This document shows positions 22,827 through 33,417 of a DNA stretch of 64,000 nucleotides, piece after piece. Both the position numbers and the translations under genes were made by a program. The DNA comes from Protea cynaroides (lineage: Eukaryota > Streptophyta > Magnoliopsida > Proteales > Proteaceae), in assembly GCA_028583415.1 (NCBI GenBank), contig CM053276.1, forward strand, positions 60,803,510-60,867,509, written 5' to 3'. Below the pieces are notes generated by a model. It was not told where the DNA came from, searched no databases, and saw only the letters and a list, made by a program, of their open reading frames with translations. Numbering within the stretch: position 1 is the first letter of the stretch; each line of letters begins with the position of its first letter.

Positions 22827-24150
22827 TCAAGAAGCTGAAGGTGAAGGAGGAGGCGGTGCCTCACGATTTCGGTCATAGTCCTCAGCATAGACTATAGTCA
22901 ACTAGGCCACCTGGGTCTGGGTCATCTGGAGACTAGCTGCTAGGTCGGCTACCCTCCTATCAGTCACCCGCTGGACCGATAACAGCTCATCCATCCTCAT
23001 ACACAGAGCATCTAGCAACTCCTCCATCCTCAGATCAGATCTGCGCTGAGCATCCCTGATCTCCTGCAACATCTCCATCATGGTTGAAGGTGGAAGTGAA
23101 GGATTAGCCGAATGGGAAGGACCAGCCTCAGGTGCAGGAGCCGCCGCAGAAGATGTACCAACTACAGCCGCATGTGTGGGTGATGGCGGTGGTATCGAGT
23201 CGACGTCCATATACATACGATCGTCATCGACGACCGGATCCACACGAGCTCTAGCAGCAGCAGCAGCAACCTCAGCATCAGCCATCTCGACCTGAGTGTG
23301 AGGGCGCACCATCGCGTTCCTCTCCTCATCGCTAACTTCAGCATCTCGCAGTCCCATCTTGTGGATAGCCTCCCAATCTAGAGGCGACGAGAAGGTCTTC
23401 TCTTGGATTTTCTCATCTACCAGATCCACCCCCAGACGGGTCAGTAGCACTGTAATCATGCGTCCATAGGGTAGATTTTCCCTATGACCGGACAATGTAG
23501 CACTAATCATCGTCCGCATGATGATGTAAGGTAGGCAGACCGGCTGTCGAGTGCATATATTGTAGATCAAGAACTGTGTCAGCTGAGAGACCCTCTCATA
23601 GTGCCCACTCTGCGGAATCAGATTATGCTGGATAATCTTACAGAAGACCCGTGGAGCTGGACGCAAGTAACAAGCTCTCATCTACCAACGATCAGGACGA
23701 AGCAACTGATTATCGATCTCGGCCCTCATCTCCATCTCAACAAACTATGGCTCTCCCGGCGCACAGTACACCATGGGGCCATCATAGAGAATGCCCAACA
23801 GACCGGCCAGCTGCCGATAATCAAAGGAAATGTGCACCCCCTTGACGTAATTGGTGATGCGCAACTCCTGACCGTGCTCAACATCATTGTAATTCCCCAC
23901 CACCTGGAGATTACAATAGAACTGGCGTACCAAGTCTGGACATGTGCACGCGTCGTATGTGATGACAGGGAGTCACCCCATATCACCAAACGCTCCCTCT
24001 ACATTGAACAAGGCTAGCTCAGCCAAGTTCACTATAAGACCCCCTTCAACCTTCTTACGGGCATAGTCAGCATACTGTGCCTCGGCTTCATTCGAACGGA
24101 AGCGAAGCAGATCACGCACTCTGGGTACTTGGTACTTTGGTACGGGCCAT
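22827..24150 (-). pseudogene. Element D antisense gene
   Basis: Runs opposite to gag-pol, between primer site and gag. The start ATG is at 24150 (MARTKVPS). A 7-nt duplication near 24123-24139 (GGTACTTGGTACTTTGG) shifts the frame; without it the gene is 439 codons. Stops include one near 23970 and 22902-22904 (Trp to stop), the latter shortly before the ancestral end at 22827 (PPPPSPSAS). An N-terminal domain with LPVITY, QFYCNLQVVG and ITNYVKGVHISFDYRQLAGLLG resembles the putative plant transposon protein domain (Pfam PF20167) seen in many plant repeat proteins. Next are an alanine/proline-rich part and a C-terminal coiled-coil-like part. Confidence 0.7.
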
Positions 24151-24155
24151 AGTAT

Positions 24156-24285
24156 CTACAGAATAAGAAAGAAAATAAAAGAAACAAGGAGTTAGTAGGA
24201 TAAAAACCCAAAATTTATTTAATAGTGACGTAAGTTGACCAGAAAACATCAAATTCTCACCATACAAGTGGGTATGAGAACTTAC
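24156..24285 (-). other. Predicted 5' UTR intron of D antisense gene
   Basis: 130 nt on -. Donor CTAC|GTAAGTTC at 24285, acceptor with a pyrimidine tract (TTTCTTTCTTATTCTGTAG) ending at 24156, five bases before the ATG. C (34806-34933, 128 nt) and B (43460-43579, 120 nt) have the same arrangement with different intervening sequence. An alternative upstream donor, CTACAG|GTATGT, lies near 24601 in D and near 35245 in C. Inferred from splice consensus and conservation. Confidence 0.5.
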
Positions 24286-24731
24286 GTAGGTTAAAACATA
24301 TCCTACAATCCACATACAGTAGGAAATTTTAACTGACGATGTCCAATTTGAAGAAATTCAAGAAAAATCAAAATTTTCGACAAATTAGGGCAAAAAGAGA
24401 AAATTTTAAGTTTCTCGATAACCAACCGATGAAACTCAAAAAATTTTGAGGGCTTTCGTTCCTCGAGACACCAATAACAAAAGCCCCCAATAAAAATCGA
24501 ATTTTTACGGTTGGAAAAAGTTTAATTTGAAAAATATGAGTTAAACGGGCAAAAACCTAGAAAAGAAAACCTAAAAACAGGTAAAAACGGGAAGACATAC
24601 CTGTAGGGATGATGTGGACGTCGAAACCCGGAGTTAAACCGACCAAAAATAGTAGAGTGGCACTGTAGCAACTCAGAGAGTAGAGACGAGTCGAAACGGA
24701 GGAGGAATAGTGAGAAATGACCCAGAATCGG

Positions 24732-24904
24732 ATCGACCCTCCCATCGACCCTCAGCTCTCGGGAATCTGACAGAAAATTGAGGGTCGGACTGAGGGTCGG
24801 ATACCCATCGACCCTCCCATCGACCCTCAGCTCTCGGGAAGAACAGGTCATTCCCAGGGTCGGATACCAAGGGTCGGACATACCATCGACCTCACCATCG
24901 ACCC
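24732..24904. promoter_or_regulatory. GGTCG/CGACC array upstream of D antisense gene
   Basis: At least nine copies of ATCGACCCT or AGGGTCGGA cores lie about 0.6 kb upstream of the antisense ATG. These are the same family-specific motifs that flank the TATA box in D's LTRs (20411-20520 and 21021-21145). C has its set at 35428-35602 and B a different set at 44063-44213. Confidence 0.6.
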
Positions 24905-25016
24905 TACATAGAAAAGATAGTATTTTTCACAGAATGAATTGAGGATTTTAAATTTTATATCGGTTAGCGTGCCTACATGAAGTATAAATGATTTCTCACT
25001 GATTTTGATGATTTTC

Positions 25017-25018
25017 AG
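25017..25018 (+). other. Predicted splice acceptor before D gag
   Basis: TTTTGATGATTTTCAG| lies 25 bp upstream of the gag ATG. Corresponding acceptors lie at 35719-35720 in C (TTTTAATGATTTTCAG) and 44364-44365 in B (TGTCTTCTTCTTAG). With an LTR donor such as 20765 it would remove a leader intron that contains the antisense gene and bring the cap close to the gag start. Confidence 0.45.
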
Positions 25019-25043
25019 GCACCACCCATCTCAGAAGGAAAAT

Positions 25044-28000
25044 ATGTCTGGAAGAAGAGTAACCAGACAGAGCTGAAATGCAGTCCCACCACCACCACCA
25101 GTGGAGGAGACTAGTCAAGAGAATAACCATGCACCGGGAAATCCAGAACCGATAAACCCTACAAATCTGCCACCTCCAACACTGGAGCTAGCAACTGTGG
25201 TTATGAACCTAGCTCAGCAGCTACAACACATGCAACACGCACAGGCCCAGATGCAAGTTGCCATGGGAATTATGTTTCAAACTACTCAGGCTGCACCCAT
25301 GCACACAGGACAAGCCAGTGCAGCACCAGTGGGTAACCACCCAGCCCATCAGACACCTCAACAAACTGCTGCACAGATTCCAGTGTAGGTTTCGGAAGCA
25401 GCACAGGCTAATTATCAGTATCCACCCCATATGTTTGGGGCATATCAAAATCAGATGGATCACTCTCGACTGGTCAAGAGGTTTTTGAAGATGAAGCCCA
25501 GGGAATTTAATGGCAAACCGTCTGATCCATTATGGCCAGCACACTGGATAGACGAGATGGAAAGAAATTTTCTGATGATGACTATTACAGAAGAGGAGAA
25601 AGTACTATGCGCCACCTTCATGCTCAATGGCGACGCACATCATTGGTGGAAATCCACGAAGGCATATTTACTGACCAAGCACGCCCTACTGACATGGGCT
25701 ATATATAAAGAAGCCTTCTTTGAGAAATATTTTCCACGGAGCTTCAGAGATTCAATGGAGAAGGAGTTCCTGAGTATTATCAGGGACAGATCTCAGTGGA
25801 TGCGTACCAATAGCATTATGAAGAGCTGTTTTTCTTCGCACCACTGAGTATGCAATAAGAAGAAACTAAAACCCGTAGGTTTGTCACGGGACTGAGAGGA
25901 AACATCAGAGAACATGTTCTGGGCTTAGAAAAGAGAATTTATAATGAAGCTGTCCAGATCGTTCGAGTTATAGAATCGAGCCAGAAAGAGAGTTATTTTA
26001 CTCAGAACAAAGGCATCAAAAGGCCAGCCGGAAATCCTTACAACGGAGGCAATAACAGGACGTATAAGCCTTTCCGTCCTCAGAATTTTACAGCTGCAAC
26101 CAAGACTAATTCAGCAGCTCAACCTCAGCAAAAGCCAAATTCTGAAGTCCTGAAGTGTTTTAACTGCAATCAATCGGGACATATGGCAAGGGAGTGCCCA
26201 AAGCCCAAGAAACAATTCCATCAGGGACGTGTATATGCTGTTACGTCCGAGGATGCGGCCGTATCACCCGATGTGGTCACAGGTATGACTGAAACTTTTA
26301 AAGTTATAAATACATTGAATGAGCATGTAGACTAAGTAAAGAAAAATCACAGGTATTGTACCTATAAATGGCGTACCCGCCAGAGTACTCTTCGATTCCG
26401 GAGTTACTCATTCATTTATATCTGTGTCATTTGGAAAGAAGACAAAATTACCCATCAAAACATTAGACTACAAATTACTTGTACGGTCACCGATGGGGTT
26501 AGAAGTGGAATTAGAAAAAGGTTATGGACCATGTCCAGTTCTCATTGGGGAACAGAGTTTAGATGCAACATTGATACGACTTGAGATGGTAGACTTCGAT
26601 GTCATCTTAGGAATGGATTGGTTAGCTCGACATTCTGCAAATCTGTTATGCGCCGAGAAGAAGCTAACATTCAAGACAAGGAAGGGGCAGAATTCAGTTT
26701 CTCAGGAACCAAACTTCCCCGGAGACGCAAGCTCATACTTTCAGCATTAAAGGCTAAGAAGTGCCTTGAGAAGGGAGCAGTCGGGTATCTAGTATCAGTG
26801 GTCGACCTAACCAAGGACATACCACGAATGGAAGACATTGACGTCGTACGGGATTACCCTGACGTATTTCCGGAGGAACTACCCGGATTACCACCCGACC
26901 GTGCCACAGAGTTTGTAATAGACCTGATACCTGGAGCCGCACCAGTATCAAAGCCACCTTATAGAATGGCTCCTACTGAACTGAAGGAATTAAAAGTGCA
27001 ACTACAAGAATTGCTGGACAAGGGTTATATTCGACCCAGTATATCTCCATGGGGGGCACCGGTGTTGTTCGTAAAGAAGAAGGATGGTAGCGTTCGATTA
27101 TGTATCGACTATCGGGAGTTGAACAAACTGATAATCAAAAATCGATATCCACTACCTCGGATCGATGACTTGTTCGATCAGTTACAAGGAGCGAAAGTAT
27201 TTTCTAAGATCAATCTTCAATCGGGCTATCATTAGCTGAAGATTAAAGAAGGGGATATTCCGAAGACAGCTTTCAGGACCAGATATGGACATTATGAATT
27301 TTTGGTGATGTCTTTCGGATTAACTAATGCCCCGGAAACGTTCATGGAACCTATGAACCGAGTTTTCCACGATATGTTGGTATATTGGTATACTCCAAGG
27401 ATAAGGAAACCCATATCAAGAACCTAAACGCAGCCCTACAACATTTAAGGAAAGAGAAGCTATATGCCAAATTTTCAAAATACGAGTTTTGGCTAAGTGA
27501 AGTCGCATTCATAGGCCATGTAGTATCCGCCGAAGGAATTAAAGTGGACCCCAGCAAAATCAAGGCTATTGTAAAGTGGGAAGCACCAAAGAGCGTTTTA
27601 GAAATTAGAAGTTTTCTGGGTCTAGCTGGTTTATCAGAGATTCATAGAAGACTATTCTCGGATTGTCGTACCTCTCACCAATTTGACCAAGAAAGGTGAA
27701 AAGTTTGTGTGGACGGATAAATGTGAGAAGAGCTTCCAGACATTAAAGGCCAGATTGATATCCGCCCCGATTTTGACCATTCCCGTTCCAGGATAGACAT
27801 TTACTTTATACACTGATGCATCGGGATTGGGACTAGGATGTGTGCTTATGCATTGAGAACAAGTAATTGCTTATGCGTCAAGACAGTTGAAGGTACATGA
27901 GAAAAATTATCCCACTCATGATTTGGAGCTAGCGGCAGTAGTACATGCTGTCAAGATATGGAGACATTACTTATACGGAGAGAAATTCCAGATTAAATCG

Positions 28001-29793
28001 GACCATAAAAGTTTTACTTATTTATTTAATCAGAAGGAGTTGAATATGAGACAAAGAAGATGGCTGGAACTATTAAAAGACTATGATTGTGATATCCAGT
28101 ATCATCCGGGAAAAGCGAACGTTATAGCGGATGCATTAAGCAGAAAAGTAGTGATTAAATCTCAAGGAGAAGTTAGCACGACTGCAGCAATGTGTACCAA
28201 CGGATTAGTATTCAATCACGGCAATGAGCAGTATGTGATAGATACGACGGATGAATCAGCCAACCAAGGGTTTATTCACCGGTTTTTGAATATGTTCGCG
28301 GCATTGAAGATTATACCGGATATAGGGGACGAAGTGAAGACAGCTATCAAATCAGATCCTTATCTGAGGACAGTACAAGAAGATATTGAGAAAGGTAGGA
28401 CCAACACTGAGTTCACCTTGGACGATGAGAAAGTACTGAAATACAAAGGAAGAATATGTGTACCTGAAACAGAAAGTATGGACATTAGACACCGACTGAT
28501 GAAAGAAGCCCATACCACCATCTATTCAATACATCCTGGAAGTATAAAAATGTATCATGATCTGAAGAAATTATATTGGTGGAGGGGAATGAAAGCAGAT
28601 GTAGCTAAGTTCGTGTCTCAATGCCTAAATTGTCAGCAAGTAAAGGCTGAACGACAAAGACCCGCAGGACTGTTGCAGCCATTACCGGAACCAGCATGGA
28701 AATGGGACTGCATCACTATGGACTTCGTCACAGGACTACCATTGACTCCTCGAGTAGTTGACGCAGTTTGGGTGATTGTAGATCGTCTGACTAAAACAGC
28801 TCGCTTCATACCTATACGACCTCAGTATACACTGGAAAGGTTAGCGAAGCTGTATGTGGATAATATTGTTCGGTTACATGGTGTACCAGAAAGTATTGTG
28901 TCCGATAGAGATCCACGATTAATTCCAAATTTTGAGAAGGACTGCAAAAGGCTATGGGTACAACATTGAAGTTCAGTACTGCATTCCACCCACAGACCGA
29001 TGGACAGTCAGAGCGTACAATTCAGATTCTAGAGGATATGCTACGAGCATGTGTAATCGATTTCAAGGGATCATGGGATGAAAAGTTACCATTGATCGAG
29101 TTCTCTTACAATAACAGCTATCAGGCTACCATACAGATGTCACCTTATGAAGCACTGTATGGCAGGAAGTGTCGAACTCCCTTGTTTTGGAATGAAGTGG
29201 GAGAACGTAGCATTTTTGGACCGGAATTTGTTGAAGAGACTTGTCGAGTGGTCGACATCATCAAGGAAAGAGTAAGAACAGCTCAGAACTGTCAGAAGCA
29301 ATATGCAGACACTCGAGGAAGAGATCTAGAGTTCGCCGTAGGTGATAAAGTATTTCTGAAGGTATCGCCTATGTGAGGATTGAAGAGGTTTGGACAGAAA
29401 GGAAAACTAAGTCCAAGATATGTCGGGCCATATGAAATTCTAGCTAAACGTGGAAAAGTGGCTTATCAGTTAGCACTACCACCATCTATGTCAAGTGTGC
29501 ATGACGTATTTCACATCTCCCTATTGAAGAAGTATGTCAAAGACCCAACACATGTCTTGACAGTGGATTTGCTAGAATTGACTGATGATTTGACGTTTGA
29601 AGTAACACCAATAGAAATCACCAGCCGAAAGGTTCAACGTCTACGCAACCGAGATATCTATTATGTTAAGATCACTTGGAAAAGTAGAGACATGGAAGAG
29701 ATTACATGGGAAGAAGAGAACGCTATGCGAAAGCAATACCCTTACTTATTTGATTCAGAAGGTACGTACAATTTCGAGGACAAATTTTTATAA
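25044..29793 (+). pseudogene. Element D gag-pol
   Basis: Start chosen at ATG 25044 (MSGRRVTRQ), matching C. Gag holds the retrotransposon_gag block (HHWWKSTKAYL, EKYFPRSFRDSMEKEF) with a 1-nt deletion near 25776, and a CX2CX4HX4C knuckle at 26156-26197. Intron-like gap 26283-26352. Then come protease (LFDSG near 26390), RT (26900-27400), RNase H (27800-28150), an HHCC zinc region (28530-28650), the integrase core (D near 28716 and 28900, E near 29007), and a chromodomain-like end (RKVQRLRNRDIYYVKITW to YPYLFDSEG). The RT lacks the FIDD catalytic box, deleted near 27380. Stops at 25074, 25386, 27233, 27796 and 29374, among others. Confidence 0.9.
26283..26352 (+). other. Predicted gag-pol intron (D)
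   Basis: 70 nt, CACAG|GTATGA ... AATCACAG|GTATTG. Removing it joins SPDVVTG to IVPINGVPARVLFDSG in one frame, linking zinc knuckle and protease. Unspliced, the frame meets a TAG within 20 codons. C has 69 nt at 37034-37102 and B 80 nt at 45583-45662 at the same place. The lengths differ by non-multiples of three, with stops inside, so this is not a coding linker. CTAAG upstream of the acceptor could be the branch site. Confidence 0.6.
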
Positions 29794-31687
29794 GTTGGGA
29801 AGAGTTGTAAGATCCGTGTCAATCTAACCCGGTCTTACCACCTTGAACCAGGTTTACCCATCATAGTCGATTCAAATGGACCAAGGGCGTGAAGGAGATC
29901 GAGATCCCAAGTATCAAATCGACCCAAAAATACTTAAATTAGGGGAAGGGTCGCATACTCAGCTAAGTAGGGTCGGACCTCCCAAAACAAAAAGTCAGAC
30001 CCTCAGTTTGGAAGGGAGGGTCGGACAGCTTAAGACCCTAGGGTCGACGGGATCATCGACCCTCCCATTGACCCTCGGATCCTGCCGAAAATAGAAATTA
30101 GGAAATTTTGAGATTTTCGATTGGATTCCATCCTAATCTCAAAGGGGCTTATTTTAGGATGTTTATAGCCTATTTAAAGGACGTCCCTAAGCCACTTTCA
30201 CTCCTTTCACAACCCTAATTGAATTGAGAGAGAGAGAGGAGAAGGAAAAGAGGAAGGAGAGAGGCAAGGAAGAGAACCTAGCAAAAAGGAGAAGAGTTGC
30301 AGAGAAAGATTAATCTTCTCAGGTATGGATACTAATTCCATGAGTTTCTACGGACCTTAGGATAGTTATTGGAGAGAGAGTGATCTCGGAGAAACCCAAA
30401 CCATCCATCCATGGTTAGGTTTTCGTGGAAAATCCTAGGAGAATGCATGAAAGCCATCTAGGAGGATGATTCATGGTTTCAGACCATGGAATGAGTGTTG
30501 AATGGAATGTAGAAGCAAGCCATAAGACCCCAAACACGAAGGATAGATTAAAAGTGGAAATTGGACCAAAGTGCACCGAGGGTCGCACCTAGGGTCGATA
30601 GGCCATCCGACCCTAGGTGTTCCTGACCATCGACCCTCAGCATTCGGTAATTCCAGAAAGAAGGGAGGGTCGATAGACCCATCGACCCTAGCATCGACCC
30701 TCAGTTAACAGAATGGTTTTTAAATCTAGAATTAATTCTAATTAAATTTTATCGACTTTGTTAGGTCTTCTAACAATATAATAACACTATAAAGCTGATT
30801 CTAGAGCTTGGAAAAGTATCTTGTAGCAAGCTAAGGTGAGGAACCTTAACTCCAAACTAAATTGGTTAATAATAAACTGTTTTCTATTTCTTGAGTCCAA
30901 TGCCATGCTTGATTCTATGCGAATATGTTTGTAATGTGCATACAGCATGCCATCCAATATTTCTATTACTTGTTCATGCATATTTACTTTATCGTTTATA
31001 ACATGATGATGATGATGATGATAGGAAAAGGCATGTGCTTGTATGTGTGTGGTTGGTGTGCTTGATTCGAGCGAGTATCAGGGGAGGTGTGATGAGAACG
31101 TCAATAAACGTTAACCTTTGGCGGGTCTCAGCACTTTAGCTCTATCTCTAACTCAAGTGCATTGGCATCGTCGTATTGCCATTACTTTAACAGAACTATT
31201 ATGTCGTAGAGTATCAGGGGAGGTGGTCTCGGTCCTTGTAGTCTTTGACTCTATCGGGGGGCCTTAGCTCTATCTCTATGGACATTCTGAGGGATGCTGG
31301 GGTGAGGCCTTGGATACACTGTTTGGCATTAGGATTGGTTAGTTGCGAGCCCAGTTTGCAGCCCTCGCCAACAGGGGCTTACGTGTTGGTATGGCACTAT
31401 ATAGCAATAAACATAACCTTTGTTATATAATGTCATTGATTGGGTGCATGTGAGTTGACGATAAACGTGATCTTCGGGTAACGTCACACACTCATGTATA
31501 GAGGCGGAGTCAATAAACGCGACCTTTGGCTACCTCAACCTTTCTATAGCATACTGTAAACTTTATAACCGGACCAAAGATATAAATTGATGTGCATGCA
31601 TATGTATTGTTGCATTGCTTTGGCTACTCACTGAGCCGTGATGTGTGCTCACCCCTCGACGTCGAATATTTTTAGTTGATGATGCAG
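29762..31687 (+). other. Predicted intron from D pol end into 3' LTR
   Basis: Donor GAAG|GTACGTAC in the last codons of pol, acceptor TTGATGATGCAG| in the 3' LTR: 1926 nt. Phase is preserved: the G left by exon 1 and GT opening exon 2 form a glycine codon. C (40535-42432), B (49102-51030) and A (minus strand, 13306-11178) have the same pair with the same phase. Confidence 0.6.
29790..29805 (+). promoter_or_regulatory. Polypurine tract of D
   Basis: TAAGTTGGGAAGAGT directly before the 3' LTR (TG at 29806). C has a purine-richer version, GTAGGGGGGAGT, at 40568-40579. Confidence 0.7.
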
Positions 31688-32097
31688 GTTATACCGTTGA
31701 AGACTATATGAATCCGTCCGCGTACGGGAACGTGGCAGGCATGGAGGTTGAAGCTGAAGCGGATACACACGACTCCTCTTGCGAGTGCAACTCGTGTGTA
31801 TTTGATTAGATATTTTATAGGTTTCTTATTTGGATTTATTAAGACATGTATTTGGTATTTAAATATTTATGTCTCAGTTGAAAATAGAATAATTTGCTAT
31901 TAAATTAATGATATCATTTTAGTTCTCAGTTCATGTTATTATAAGACTTCCTCTATTGTGTATTTACTCTGATTATGATTATGGATGTGTGTATGTTTAG
32001 ATAACGCGGGGATAGCCTATTTGAGATCCTGGTTGAACCGTTGGTTTATTAACGGTTCATCACACCATTCTGGTTAGACCAAAATTGGGGTGTGACG
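29806..32097 (+). repeat. Element D 3' LTR
   Basis: 2292 bp, nearly identical to 20248-22546. Differences seen include TGTAAGATCC for TGTAAGACCC at the start, a shorter segment near 31150, and the terminal CG. TATA at 30171-30178, GGTCG arrays at 29960-30075 and 30580-30710, tail exon at 31688-31809. Confidence 0.9.
31688..31809 (+). CDS. Predicted Pol tail exon in D 3' LTR
   Basis: 122 nt: two nt completing a split codon, 39 codons and a stop. It would give Pol an acidic C-terminal tail starting G-Y-T-V-E-D-Y-M-N, containing AAMEVEAEADTHDSS and ending CECNSCVFD. The same exon at the same phase and length is found in A, B and C, and at 125 nt in solo LTR E. Between families many codons differ while E-D-Y, N, Y, the acidic centre and (except A) the C-E-C-x-x-C end stay. 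Possible roles, such as nuclear transport or chromatin contact, are guesses. No ATG is conserved, which argues against a stand-alone peptide. Confidence 0.65.
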
Positions 32098-32102
32098 GAA
32101 TA

Positions 32103-33137
32103 GGCATGTGAAAGTATATGTGTAGTTGATGTACTTGATGCGAGCGAGTATCAGGGGGGGTGTCATAGGCTGGGCCTCCCCACTCTAGCTCTATCTCTAA
32201 CTCAAGTCTTGTGCATTAGCATCGTCATATCGCCATTACATTAGCAGAACTATTACGTCGTAGAGTATCAGGGGAGGTGGTCTCGGTCCTTGTAGTCTCT
32301 GACTCTACTAGGGGGCCTTAGCTTTATCTCTATGGACGTACTGAGGGATGCTGGGGTGAGGCCTTGGATACATTGTTTGACATTAGGATTGGTTAGTTGC
32401 GGGCCCAGTTTGCAAGCCCTCGCCAGCAGGGGCTTACGTGTTGATATGACACTGTACAGCAATAAACGTTAACCTTTGTTTCATGGTAGGGTGGATGGGG
32501 ACGACAATAAACGTTAATCTTTGGATGGACTTCCACACCCTGTGTATAGAGGAGGGGTCAATAAACGTTAACCTTTGACCACCAAACCTTTCTATTGTGC
32601 ATTGCAAACTTAAAACCAGACCAAAGATATGAATTGAATGCATGCATATGTATTGTTGCATTGTTTTGTTTGCTCACTGAGCCATGATGTGTGCTCACCC
32701 CCTCGACGTCGAATATTTTTAGTTGATGATGCAGGTACTACCGTCGAAGATTATGTCAACACTCCAGTATACGGGCACATGGCGGCGATGGAAGTTGAAG
32801 ACGAAGTGGATACGCATTACTCCTCTTGCGAGTGCAACTCATGGTATTCGATTAGATTTTATTTTAATTATTTGGATTTAGTAAAGACATGTAATTGATA
32901 GTTATTTATGTCTTAGTTGATACAGAATAATTTGCTACTTAAATATGATTATCACATCTAGATTTCTCTATTCATTTTACTACAAGACTTCCGCTATTGT
33001 GTATTTTACTCTGATTATGAATGTGGATGTATGAGGTTTAGATAAAACGGATATAGCCTACTCGAGATCCTGGTTGAACCGTTGTTTGCTAACAGTTCAT
33101 CACACCATTCTGAATAGTACGGAATTGGGGTGTGATA
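32103..33137 (+). repeat. Element C 5' LTR, right part
   Basis: Resumes with GGCATGTGAAAG after the D insertion and TSD. It contains the tail-exon copy (32735 on) with a good acceptor GATGCAG|GT but a 1-nt deletion near 32852 that breaks the end of the frame. The LTR end reads TGTGATA instead of TGTGACA, and the primer site at 33140-33152 reads TTAGTATCAGAGC, one mismatch from B and D. Confidence 0.85.
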
Positions 33138-33417
33138 ACTTAGTATCAGAGCATCTCAGGCATTGTCCGCTAAACTAACATACCTTCACGACAAATTGTG
33201 AACTGAGATAGGAAAAAGGTAAAAACTGTAATATTAACACACTATAAGCACAAGTGATGTTTGAGACTAAACTTAAAAAGAGAATACTGCATCTATTAAA
33301 GGGAGAACAATTTTAAATACAATGAGAGAGAAACAAGCGTATATAAATAGTTAAAGGAGAGTACAGTCCACAACCCGGACAGTTACTCTGTAGTACCAAG
33401 AAAGAAAATAAATACAA

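Larger units (their letters stand above)
20248..32097 (+). mobile_element. Element D: youngest Ty3/gypsy element of the nest
   Basis: Inserted in the 5' LTR of C. TSD GAATA lies at 20243-20247 and 32098-32102. The 5' LTR is 20248-22546, the 3' LTR 29806-32097, nearly identical by eye, which fits the innermost position. The terminal CA of the 3' LTR reads CG (TGTGACG), a point change. The interior holds primer site, antisense gene and gag-pol, with stops, frameshifts and loss of the RT catalytic box. It was therefore probably mobilised by proteins made elsewhere, or decayed after insertion. Confidence 0.9.
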
